Source of the DNA: Rothia sp035916755
GTDB lineage: Bacteria; Actinomycetota; Actinomycetes; Actinomycetales; Micrococcaceae
Reading direction: 5' to 3'
DNA: 64,000 nt
NCBI RefSeq assembly: GCF_035916755.1
Contig: NZ_JAYWIX010000007.1
Location: 62,001 to 126,000, forward strand
Shown: positions 53,131 to 61,500 of the stretch, one piece after another
How the letters are laid out: each line of letters opens with the position of its first letter
Position numbering within the stretch: position 1 is the stretch's first letter
Notes under the pieces: generated by a model
What the model was told of the DNA's origin: nothing
Seen by the model: the letters and a program-made list of their open reading frames with translations, nothing else
Databases searched by the model: none
Position numbers and translations under genes: made by a program

Positions 53131-54111
53131 ATGAAAAACACACTTCGGGGCTTTTCGCTCCTCTCTATTGCTGCACTGGCACTCACAGCCTGCGGCTCAT
53201 CGGCTGACACCGCCTCCTCAGACTCCACCGCAGCCACCGACGGCGTTATCAAGGTGGTTACCACCACCGACGTCTACGCGGACATCGTAGCCGAGGTAGC
53301 GGGGGATAAGGTCGAAGCAATCCCGATTATCGCCTCCACCGCAGTAGACCCCCACTCCTACGAGGCAACCAGCCAGGACCGCCTTAAAATCAAGGACGCA
53401 GACATGGTGCTGCTCAACGGCGGCGGCTACGATACCTTTATGGAAGACATGGCGGGTGCTGACTACCCCGACCAGGTCATCGTTAACGCTGTGCGCGTCT
53501 CCGGGCTCTTTACCGAGGAACAGCTGGCGGGTGTTGAAGAAGAGCACGCCTCCATGGCACCGGGTGAAAAGCACAACCACGTGCACACCTACAATGAGCA
53601 TGTTTGGTACGACCTGGACACCATGATTAAGGTGGCTGATGAGGTTGCAGCACAGCTGGGCAAGATCGACCCCGATAACGCCATCTCCTACACTGAAGCA
53701 GCGGATGCCTACACCGACGAGCTTCAGACTCTGCTCGACCGCACCAAGAAGGTTGCTACCAAAGAACGCACCTTCATCGCCACTGAGCCCGTACCCGCCT
53801 ACATGCTCGAAGACGCCGGCTACACCGACGTCACCCCCTTTGATCTCTTCGCAGCGGTAGAAACCGACAGCGATATCGCACCGCTGACCATGCAGGAAGC
53901 CAAGGACATTCTGACCAACAACAAGGCAGACCTCCTCGCCTTCAATGAACAGACGCAGACCAACCAGACTAAGGAAATCTACACCTTCGCCCAGGACTCT
54001 GACGTCCCCGCCGCCTCCTTCACCGAGACCCTGCCCGAGGGCAAGAACTTTAAGGAATGGATGACGGAGAATATCGACAAGATTGAAAAGGCAACAGCGC
54101 AGCGTTCATGA
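53131..54111 (+). CDS. znuA: zinc ABC transporter substrate-binding lipoprotein
   Basis: 326-residue cluster A-I (ZnuA/TroA-like) lipoprotein. Signal peptide with lipobox LTAC (Cys21), then VVTTTDVYADIVAEVAGDKV, STAVDPHSYEATSQDRLKIKDADMVL (first His ligand), a short His-rich loop (EKHNHVHTYNEHVWYD) and the second-domain ligands TEPVPAYMLEDAGY and an Asp/Glu near the end. Zinc and not manganese is inferred from the His-rich loop and the adjacent zur. RBS AGGAA before ATG 53131. First of a three-gene operon; overlaps the ATPase gene by 4 bp. Confidence 0.9.
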   Translation: MKNTLRGFSLLSIAALALTACGSSADTASSDSTAATDGVIKVVTTTDVYADIVAEVAGDKVEAIPIIASTAVDPHSYEATSQDRLKIKDADMVLLNGGGYDTFMEDMAGADYPDQVIVNAVRVSGLFTEEQLAGVEEEHASMAPGEKHNHVHTYNEHVWYDLDTMIKVADEVAAQLGKIDPDNAISYTEAADAYTDELQTLLDRTKKVATKERTFIATEPVPAYMLEDAGYTDVTPFDLFAAVETDSDIAPLTMQEAKDILTNNKADLLAFNEQTQTNQTKEIYTFAQDSDVPAASFTETLPEGKNFKEWMTENIDKIEKATAQRS

Positions 54112-54989
54112 CACAGCAGCTAAACCAGCTCGCCCCCGCCATTGAGGTGCGTGGGGGCGGGCTCTCCTTTGGGCACAGAACCCTCTGGGAAGACCTCGAC
54201 CTCACTATTGGGCAGGGCGAATACTTTGCCGTGCTCGGCCCCAACGGTTCCGGCAAGTCCACCTTTGTTAAGGTGGTGCTGGGCCTCACCCACCTGAGCC
54301 AGGGCAAAATCTCTGTGCTCGGCAAGCCCGCCAGCCTGGGTAACCCCGGCGTGGGCTATGTGCCCCAGCAAAAGGCAATCGGTGCCGAAACCCCGCTGCG
54401 AGCCCGCGACTTCGTGGGGCTGGGCGTAGACGGGCATAAATGGGGCTTCCGCCTCAAGGGCGCAGGCTACCGTAAAAAAGTAGACGAACTCCTCGAAGCG
54501 GTCGGCGCAACAGACTACGCCAACGTACCCGTGGGTCTACTCTCCGGCGGCGAACAACAGCGGCTCCGCATAGCCCAGTCCCTCGCTAACGACCCCAAAA
54601 TCCTGCTGGCAGACGAGGCACTGCTTTCCCTGGACCTCAACCACCAGTACGCTGTCTCAGAGCTGATTCACCGCTACAACCAGGACCATCAGGCAACCGT
54701 TGTCTTTGTGACCCACGAAATTAACCCCATCATCGAGCACGTTGACCGTGTGCTCTACCTGGCGGGTGGACGCTTCACCGTGGGCACCGTAGAAGAGGTC
54801 ATGCGCTCCGAGGTGCTAACCGACCTCTACCAGACCCCCGTCTCCGTGATTCACACCAACGGCAGGTATGTGGTGGTCGGCGGCGAACACTGCGCCGAAG
54901 AACACCACCACGGTAGCCAGTACGGCCAGGATCTGCATCACGGCACCCACCACGACCACCCCGGTGCCACCACGGAAGGCGGTAGGTAA
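54108..54989 (+). CDS. znuC: zinc ABC transporter ATP-binding protein
   Basis: 293-residue ATPase. Walker A GPNGSGKSTFVKV (about 45), Q-loop YVPQQKA, signature LLSGGEQQRLRIAQSLA, Walker B ILLADEALLSLDLNHQ and H-loop VFVTHE. In Walker B the residue after D-E is A-L-L-S-L-D, so the D-loop is intact (SLD). A His-rich C-terminal tail (EEHHHGSQYGQDLHHGTHHD) fits zinc handling. Start codon overlaps znuA by 4 bp; stop directly abuts the permease ATG. Confidence 0.93.
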   Translation: MTQQLNQLAPAIEVRGGGLSFGHRTLWEDLDLTIGQGEYFAVLGPNGSGKSTFVKVVLGLTHLSQGKISVLGKPASLGNPGVGYVPQQKAIGAETPLRARDFVGLGVDGHKWGFRLKGAGYRKKVDELLEAVGATDYANVPVGLLSGGEQQRLRIAQSLANDPKILLADEALLSLDLNHQYAVSELIHRYNQDHQATVVFVTHEINPIIEHVDRVLYLAGGRFTVGTVEEVMRSEVLTDLYQTPVSVIHTNGRYVVVGGEHCAEEHHHGSQYGQDLHHGTHHDHPGATTEGGR

Positions 54990-55919
54990 ATGACCCCGGT
55001 AGCTTTTTCCTTCTCCGATTTCCTCGACCGCGTCTTCGTCTTTGAACGCTATGGCGAACTGCTGGAACTGCTCAGCCAGTCCATCATCGCCGGTGCCGTC
55101 CTGGGCCTCATCGGCGGCTTCGTGGGGCTCTTCGTGATGATGCGCCAGCACGCCTTTGCCGTGCACGGTATCGCCGAGATGTCCTTTGCCGGCGCTGCGC
55201 TCTTCCTGCTTCTGGGCTACGACGTGGTGACCGGCTCGCTGGTCGGCTCCATCACCTCAGCCCTGCTGATTGGCTTTATGGGAACCAAGGCACACGAGAA
55301 CGACTCGGTCATTGGTGCGCTCATGCCCTTTGGTCTGGGGCTGGGTATTCTCTTCCTGTCGCTCTACTCCGGGCGCTCAGCCAACAAGTTCTCTCTGCTG
55401 ACCGGTCAGATAGTGTCGGTGGAGGCCTCCCAGCTCAACACCATGATTGTTGGAGCGGTCGTGATTATCGCTGCCCTCGCTATCCTGTGGCGTCCGCTTA
55501 TGTTCGCCTCCCTGGACCCCATCGTCGCCCAGGCAAAGGGCGTGCCCCTGCGCGCCCTCTCGCTCATCTTCATGGTGATTCTGGGTATCGCCACCGCCCT
55601 GTCGGTGCAGGTGGTGGGCTCCCTGCTGGTTCTTGCCCTGCTGATTACCCCGGCAGCGGCAGCCCTGCAAATCACAGCCTCACCCCTACGCGCCCTGATT
55701 CTTTCAGTGCTCTTTGCAGAAACAGCCATGGTGGGCGGTATTCTTCTGGCCCTGGCAGGCTCCTTGCCTATCAGCCCCTACGTGACCACCCTGTCTTTCC
55801 TTATCTTCGTGGTCTGCCGCCTGGCGCGAGCCGTCCGCCAGCGCTACTCAGCCTCGGGACGCGTCCGCTCACCTGAAGCCGCAGCAGCACCTAGCCCTGC
55901 TGGTGGGCAGAGCAGTTAG
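54990..55919 (+). CDS. znuB: zinc ABC transporter permease
   Basis: 309-residue inner-membrane permease of the ABC-3 family with about eight hydrophobic segments (for example IIAGAVLGLIGGFVGLFVMM, AALFLLLGYDVV, GLGLGILFLSLYSG, VVGSLLVLALLITPAAAALQ). Begins right after the znuC stop. Its last 29 bp overlap the 3' end of the opposed zur gene, so full transcripts of the two are antisense to each other at the ends. Confidence 0.92.
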   Translation: MTPVAFSFSDFLDRVFVFERYGELLELLSQSIIAGAVLGLIGGFVGLFVMMRQHAFAVHGIAEMSFAGAALFLLLGYDVVTGSLVGSITSALLIGFMGTKAHENDSVIGALMPFGLGLGILFLSLYSGRSANKFSLLTGQIVSVEASQLNTMIVGAVVIIAALAILWRPLMFASLDPIVAQAKGVPLRALSLIFMVILGIATALSVQVVGSLLVLALLITPAAAALQITASPLRALILSVLFAETAMVGGILLALAGSLPISPYVTTLSFLIFVVCRLARAVRQRYSASGRVRSPEAAAAPSPAGGQSS

Positions 55920-56325
55920 CACAGACCCCTGTAATCTCAATGACGTGCTTCACCTCGGTGTAGCCGTTCTTTGCCGCAATCGCCAGTGCTAGCTCTTCAA
56001 GCTCGGGAATCTCAAATTCCCGGGCAGCCCCACAGATACGGCAGAGCAGGTGATGGTGGTGGTGCTCAGAATCGCAACGGCGGTAGATAGCTTCACCGTC
56101 CTCGGTCTTGAGAGCCTCTACCTCACCGGTGCCCACCATGGACTGCAAGAGACGGTAGGTGGTTGCCAGTGACACCTTATCGCCGCGCGAGAGCATGAGC
56201 TGGTACAGATCTTGAGCAGAAATAAAGTCTTCGAGGGTTTCGAGGGTTGCGGTGACTGCCCGGCGCTGTTTAGTGTTGCGGATTTCGGTAGGCTTGCTGG
56301 CTAACGACGTTGAGTTGGTGTTCAC
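55891..56325 (-). CDS. zur: Fur-family zinc uptake regulator (Zur-like)
   Basis: 144-residue Fur-family repressor. Winged helix at about 15-85 (NTKQRRAVTATLETLEDFIS, SLATTYRLLQSMVGTGEVEA); a His-rich regulatory region SEHHHHHLLCRICG. The structural zinc pairs are CRIC and CANC, the latter near the end (ITGVCANCSAHQQG). Zinc specificity is inferred from the adjoining zinc transporter. Opposed to znuB with a 29-bp tail overlap. Confidence 0.9.
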   Translation of the reverse strand: MNTNSTSLASKPTEIRNTKQRRAVTATLETLEDFISAQDLYQLMLSRGDKVSLATTYRLLQSMVGTGEVEALKTEDGEAIYRRCDSEHHHHHLLCRICGAAREFEIPELEELALAIAAKNGYTEVKHVIEITGVCANCSAHQQG

Positions 56326-56468
56326 GGGTCATTCCCTCTCATTGTGCTCTTTATCAGTGCCTACTGTACACCAGCTACCTACCCGCAGGCCCGGCCCTGG
56401 TAGGCCCCGGTCCCAGAAAAAGTAAGCCTACTGGAATCAAGGCTACTGTAGCTACTAGGGTGGTAGGT

Positions 56469-57119
56469 ATGAAACTTACGAAATACACCCACTCTTGCGT
56501 CAGGCTCGAAAAGGACGGCGCCGTGCTGGTGCTCGACCCCGGAAACTTCTCCGAGGTCGAGCAGGCACTGGACGGGGCCGACCATATTCTGGTCACCCAT
56601 GTGCACCCCGATCACTTCGATGAGGGCAAGGTGGTCGCTTTTTTGCGGGAGAACCCGCAGGTAACCATTCACGCCCCTGCCGCTGTCATTGACACCGTTC
56701 TTGCGGCCCTGCCTGAGGCTCTTGCTAAGTCTGTTGAGACGGACGGGGAGCTGACTCTCTCGTCCTTCTCTATCAAAACTTTCGGTGGTAACCACGCTGT
56801 GATTCACCCCTTGCTGCCGGTGATTGATAACGTGGGCTACCTGATTGACGATAACCTCTTCCACCCAGGGGATTCTTTTGTGGTGCCCCACGGCATTGAG
56901 GTGGGTACTCTGCTGGTGCCGATTCACGCTCCCTGGAACAAGATCCAGGAGGTCATTGACTTCATTATTGCCGTGCGTGCCCCGCGGGCCTTCCAGATTC
57001 ATGATTCACTGCTTGCAGAAAATGGCCGAAACATGATTGTTGGCCATGCAACCAACTTTGGTCAGAAGTACGGCACTACCTTTGAGTACCTGGCTCCCGG
57101 CCAGTCTGTAGAGATTTAG
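56469..57119 (+). CDS. MBL-fold (UlaG-like) metal-dependent hydrolase
   Basis: 216-residue metallo-beta-lactamase-fold protein. Start at ATG 56469 (AGGGTGGTAGGT upstream); the frame extends upstream without good support. Metal ligands in THVHPDHFDE (H-x-H-x-D-H), H in FGGNHAVIHP, D in LFHPGDSF and the final H in PRAFQIHDS. The family acts on lactones, phosphodiesters and other substrates; the actual one is unknown. 11 bp upstream of the HIT gene, so likely one transcript. Confidence 0.82.
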   Translation: MKLTKYTHSCVRLEKDGAVLVLDPGNFSEVEQALDGADHILVTHVHPDHFDEGKVVAFLRENPQVTIHAPAAVIDTVLAALPEALAKSVETDGELTLSSFSIKTFGGNHAVIHPLLPVIDNVGYLIDDNLFHPGDSFVVPHGIEVGTLLVPIHAPWNKIQEVIDFIIAVRAPRAFQIHDSLLAENGRNMIVGHATNFGQKYGTTFEYLAPGQSVEI

Positions 57120-57130
57120 GAGCAAGCCCC

Positions 57131-57556
57131 ATGAGCACTGTTTTTACCAAGATTATTAACCGCGAACTGCCTGGCCGTTTTATCTGGGAGGACGAGCAGG
57201 CGGTTGCCTTCTTGACTATCGAGCCCTTCCAGTACGGCCACACTCTGGTGGTTCCCAAGGCTGAGATTGATCACTGGGTTGACCTGCCCGAGGAGCTCTC
57301 AGCCCACCTTTTTGACGTGGCTCAGAAGGTGTCGAAGGGCCTGATGAAGGCTTTTGAGCCCACCCGGGTGGGCATGATTATTGCCGGTTTTGATGTGCCC
57401 CATACCCATATTCATGTGTGGCCGGCGGTGGATCAGAGCGAGTTCACTTTCGAGCAGGCTAACCGTAACCCCGATGCGGCTGCTATGGATGAGGCTGCTG
57501 AAAAGCTGCGGGCAGCCCTGACGGAGCTGGGCTACGGCGACTCGGTAGCTTCCTAG
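57131..57556 (+). CDS. HIT-family nucleotide hydrolase/transferase
   Basis: 141-residue HIT protein (Hint/Fhit-like), hydrolysing nucleoside phosphoramidates or similar. IINRELPGRFIWEDEQAVAF at the start, GHTLVVPKAEIDHWVDLP in the middle and the catalytic H-x-H-x-H in PHTHIHVWPA. Length is usual. RBS AGGAGCAAG before ATG 57131. Ends at the terminator hairpin that flanks the following cassette. Confidence 0.9.
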   Translation: MSTVFTKIINRELPGRFIWEDEQAVAFLTIEPFQYGHTLVVPKAEIDHWVDLPEELSAHLFDVAQKVSKGLMKAFEPTRVGMIIAGFDVPHTHIHVWPAVDQSEFTFEQANRNPDAAAMDEAAEKLRAALTELGYGDSVAS

Positions 57557-57572
57557 CCCCGTCGGGTAGGTA

Positions 57573-57630
57573 CCATCTAAATCAGAAAAACCCACCTCGT
57601 TGGTGGGTTTTTCTGATTTAGATGGTCTTT
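57573..57630 (+). terminator. terminator after HIT gene (copy 1 of a duplicated hairpin)
   Basis: 24-bp perfect stem (57573-57596 with 57602-57625; arm begins CCATCTAAATCAGAAAAACC), TCGTT loop, then TCTTTT. The 42 nt at 57585-57626 are exactly repeated at 58467-58508. Confidence 0.9.
57585..57626 (+). repeat. 42-bp direct repeat flanking a two-gene cassette, left
   Basis: Identical to 58467-58508 (starts GAAAAACCCACCTCGTTGGT, ends GATTTAGATGGT). See findings for the split-palindrome reading. Confidence 0.85.
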
Positions 57631-57694
57631 TCTGGTGTAGTGGCTGAGTGTCTGTGGTGTGCGGTTCGTCGTTCTAAATATAAGTAAAGTGTGT

Positions 57695-57756
57695 TTGACA
57701 TAGCTTCACGCCTGTGTGTAAAGTTTATTTTACATCAGCTGTATAGTAACCTTTAC
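57695..57756 (+). promoter_or_regulatory. promoter and candidate operators of the membrane/XRE cassette
   Basis: -35 TTGACA (57695-57700) and -10-like TAAAGT (57719-57724), 18-bp spacer. Two GTAAA-type inverted repeats: GTAAA-N6-TTTAC (57718-57733), covering the -10, and GTAA-CCT-TTAC (57746-57756), just before the RBS GAGGAG. The XRE protein encoded by the cassette is the natural candidate to bind them. Confidence 0.5.
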
Positions 57757-57769
57757 ATGAGGAGATAAG

Positions 57770-58231
57770 ATGAGCATCGACAAGACCCAAAGAACCTGGG
57801 GTCGTTCTCGCTTTGGCGGTAGTCAAGCAACCCTGATATTTGTCAGTATTCTGGGTGCAACTGTACTGGCCCAGCTGCTGGCCTGGGGTATTATTGCCCT
57901 TCAGTCTGAGCAGGTCACCTGGTGGTGGGTGCCGGTTGCCTCGTTAGCTTTTATTCCGGTGTTAGCCGCCACCTTTTGGGTGCTTCTGGTCGACCGAAAC
58001 ACCATCAAAGGAGCCACCCGTAACCCAGAATCCAGCATCGAAAACCACTGGTACGGAAAGGCAGCAGAAACTACCTTTCACCTCATGATTGCAGTGATGG
58101 GGGTGGGAGCCGGGGCTTTCGCTATCTTCGACTGGCAGGTATCGCCGTCTCTTCTGCTGGCGTCCGTCACCGTGCTGGCCATGCTGGTCTTCCTGGTGAG
58201 CTACCAGGTCTATAAGCGTAAGGGTGCATAG
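57770..58231 (+). CDS. four-TM membrane protein of the XRE cassette
   Basis: 153 residues with four hydrophobic segments (about 20-44 TLIFVSILGATVLAQLLAWG; 50-73 WWWVPVASLAFIPVLAATFW; 102-122 TFHLMIAVMGVGAGAFAIFD; 127-147 LLLASVTVLAMLVFLVSYQ) and short charged ends. No enzyme motif seen and no family recognised beyond the common pairing of such proteins with small XRE regulators. RBS GAGGAGAT before ATG 57770. The regulator gene starts 3 bp after its stop. Confidence 0.75.
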   Translation: MSIDKTQRTWGRSRFGGSQATLIFVSILGATVLAQLLAWGIIALQSEQVTWWWVPVASLAFIPVLAATFWVLLVDRNTIKGATRNPESSIENHWYGKAAETTFHLMIAVMGVGAGAFAIFDWQVSPSLLLASVTVLAMLVFLVSYQVYKRKGA

Positions 58232-58234
58232 CCT

Positions 58235-58441
58235 GTGCAGAACCAGCTCAAAGAACTACGCGCTGAGCGGGGCTACTCTCAGCAGCAGCTCGCCGACGTG
58301 CTCGGAGTGTCACGTCAGACCGTCATCTCAATTGAAAAAGGACGCTTCGACCCGTCCCTGCCCCTGGCCTTCCAGCTGGCTGAAGTTTTCGGTTGCCGGA
58401 TTGAGGATATTTTCTTTCCAGACGCACCCGAGAACAACTAG
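58235..58441 (+). CDS. small XRE-family HTH regulator
   Basis: 68-residue Cro/C1-type DNA-binding protein, all HTH: KELRAERGYSQQQLADVLGV then SRQTVISIEKGRFDPSLPLA and the tail FQLAEVFGCRIEDIFF. GTG start at 58235 is 3 bp after the membrane-protein stop. It resembles the regulators that sit behind small membrane proteins in many Gram-positives, where they often repress their own operon. Likely autoregulator via the GTAAA repeats upstream. Confidence 0.88.
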   Translation: MQNQLKELRAERGYSQQQLADVLGVSRQTVISIEKGRFDPSLPLAFQLAEVFGCRIEDIFFPDAPENN

Positions 58442-58466
58442 AAGAGAGAAATGACCAGGAAAATCG

Positions 58467-58508
58467 GAAAAACCCACCTCGTTGGTGGGTTTTTCTGATT
58501 TAGATGGT
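58467..58508 (+). repeat. 42-bp direct repeat, right (terminator copy 2)
   Basis: Exact copy of 57585-57626; keeps the central stem AAAAACCCACC / GGTGGGTTTTT and so can terminate the cassette transcript. It continues into GGTACCTAG, the complement of the bases left of copy 1. Confidence 0.85.
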
Positions 58509-58531
58509 ACCTAGGGCGAGGACGGGCGGGC

Positions 58532-61500
58532 CTAGGCGTTCTTGATAGCCTCCATGGCCTCGCGCAGGGCCTTAGCCACCCGCTTCTCGCTGACCGTGTA
58601 GGCAGTGCCGAGTTCCTGGGCGAAGAAGCTGACGCGCAGTTCCTCAATCATCCAGCCCACCTGCTCCAGCTCGGGAGTCGGTACCGTGCCTCCGGGCAGG
58701 GACTGCACAGCCTTATCGTAGGCGTCCTCAAGCTCCTGTACGGTTAGCATGAGCTGGTTATCCCGGTTAACGTTGGGCCCCAGTTTCTCAATGCGCTTGG
58801 ACATCGCCTTGAGGTAGCGGGGCAGGTGGTGTAACTGAACCGCACCGGTCTCGGTCACAAACCCCGGGTAGACTAGGTTTTCCAGCTGGCTCTTCATATC
58901 GCTCATGGCGTGAATGACCGCAAGCGAGGTGGACTTCTTAATGAGCTTCTGAACCTTAGCTGTTTCCGACAGAATATCGGCAACCAGCTTAGTCATCACG
59001 AAGACCGTGTCAATGAGCTCAGCCCGCACGCTATTGAACAGGGCAGTGTACTCCGCCCTTGTAAAAGGCGGGGTAGCGGGTACCAGCTGGTCAATAGCGG
59101 CTACCGTGCAGTCGCTAATGAGCGCGTCAATTGACCCGTGGGGGTTCTGCGTAAAGACCAGCTTTTCGCGGTTGTTCAGGTGCTCAGAGACATAGCGCTC
59201 GGGCGAGGGAGTATTGAGTTTGAGCAGGCGGATGACGCCCCCGCGCTGGGCCCGGGTAGCTTCAGCTTTGGTGGGGAAGATTCGCACAGCAACGGATGCC
59301 CCCTCATCGACCAGGGCCGGGTAGCCTGCTACCGTCTGGGTGGCAATCATACGCTCGACCTTGCGGGGTAGATCCTGTTCCGGCCAGTCGGTCAGGCCCG
59401 AGACCTCCCGCACGGCTTTACTGCCCGGCGTCTGTTCCGGGGCGGACGCTTGTGCCCCCTTAGCACCTGCACCCCGGCTCCCAGCGCCGCTGGGAGCTGC
59501 TGAGAGAGCAGAGCCGCCGCGGGCGTCCTGACCTTTCTTACCACCAGCGGCCATTGCCGCCATCTTGCCCATGGTCTCGGGGCTAGCGCCCAGAGAAGCG
59601 GCCAGGGCGGAGCGAATCTCGGCGTGTAAAAGACCCTGGAGTTCAACCAGGTCCTTACCCTCACCCAGAATCTTGTTCTGGTGGTTGCGCACCTGGAAGG
59701 TGAAGCGTAGGTGCTCGGGTACCGCATCCCAATTGAACTCGGCCGGGTCTACCACATGCCCGCGCAGGCGGCGCAGTACCAGGGCCAGGGCCTCAGTAAG
59801 GGAATCAGTGGCGGGGGAGTAGTCGGCGTTGAGTTTCTCAACGGCCTGACGGGCAACGTCCGGTGCCGGAACAAAATTCTTGCGAATCTGCTTGGGCAGG
59901 GACTTAATCAGGGCCGTCACCAGCTCCTGGCGCAGGCCCGGAATCAGCCACTCAAAAGGAGCCGGTTCAAGCTGGCCTAAGAAGAGCACCGGAACCTGCA
60001 CCGCGATACCGTCCGTCTGTGTTTGGGAGGAGCGCACCCCGCCAATCTGCACGCTGGGGGCATACTCGTAGCGCAGGTCAAGGGATAGCTCCCCGCCGGA
60101 GGTGCGGGCAGTCCAGGTGCGGGGGAAGAGGGATTCGTCGTAATCGGCGGCCTCTTCGTCAATCAGGTTTTCGGGGGTGAAATCCAGCAGGTGCTCGTTG
60201 ACCCGGCGTTCCTCTTTCCACCAGCGGTCAAAGTGGCGCTCAGAAACAACGTGCTCGGGTATGCGGGCGTTGTAAAAGTCAAAGAGAACAGCGTCATCAA
60301 CCCGCAGGTCGCGGCGGCGCAGGCGGGCCTCAAGCTCCTCAACCTCAGCCAGAGCCTTCTGGTTGCGGGCAAAGAAGCGGTGGCGGGTCTGCCAGTCGCC
60401 CTCCACCAGGGCAGACTGAATGAAAATCTCGCGGGCAGCTACCGGATCAACACGCCAGTACTGAATACGCCGGTCGGCAATGATGGGCAGCCCGAACAGG
60501 GTGACCTTCTCATGGGCCAGCACCGAACCCTGGCGGGCAGACCAGTGAGGGTCAGAATAAGAGTGCTTGAGCAGGGGACCAGCCAGCTCCTCAATCCACT
60601 CGGGCTCAATCTGGGCATTCACCCGCGCCCAGAGACGGGAGGTCTCGACTAGCTCGGCAGACACCAGCCAGACCGGGTTCTTCTTGAAGAGAGCTGAACC
60701 GGGGAAAATCGCAAAACGGGTTCCGCGGGCGCCCCGGTACTCGTGGCGGTTCTGCTCATCCTGCATACCGATATGCGACAGCAAACCCGAGAGCAGAGAC
60801 TTGTGCACCTCGGTCTCACTGGCAGCCGGGTCAATATCGCGCCCTCCCTCAACCGTAATACCGGCCGACCGGCCAATCTCCCGCAACTGGGCAAAGAGAT
60901 CCTGCCACTCACGAATACGCAGGAAGTTCAGGTACTCCCGGTGGCACATCTTGCGGAACTGGCTCGATGACAGCTCGGCCTGCTTCTCATTGATGTACTG
61001 CCACAGCAGAAGATAGGAGGTGAAGTCAGACTTCTCATCCTTATAACGGGCGTGCAGGGAATCTGCATCACCCCGGTGCTCGGAGGGGCGCTCGCGGGGG
61101 TCCTGGATGGTCAGGGCTGCCGCCAGCGCCATGATTTCCTTGGCAACACCCCGCTTGGAACCCTCCACAATCATGCGGGCTAGGCGGGGGTCAACGGGCA
61201 GGGCTGCCATGGCACGCCCGGCGGCGGTGAGCGGTGAGGACGGACGCCGCCCCCCTCTACCGCGTGCCCCGCGCGTATCGCGGGGGAGAGCGTCCGCCCC
61301 ATCACGGCCGGGGGCAGCAAGTGCGCCTAGCTCGCGCAGTAGGTTGACGCCGTCGTTGATAGCGCGGGTTTCGGGCGGCTGAACGAAGGGGAACTTCTCA
61401 ATATCGGCGGGGGACTTGACCACACCGATGGCCGTCATTTGCAGAATGACCGCGGCCAGGTTGGTGCGGAGAATCTCGGGGTCGGTGAACTCGGCCCGGG

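Noticed and set aside
58224..58454. Alternative frame over the XRE regulator gene
   Set aside because: The 58235 frame encodes a textbook HTH; this one is Ser/Thr/Pro-rich without similarity.
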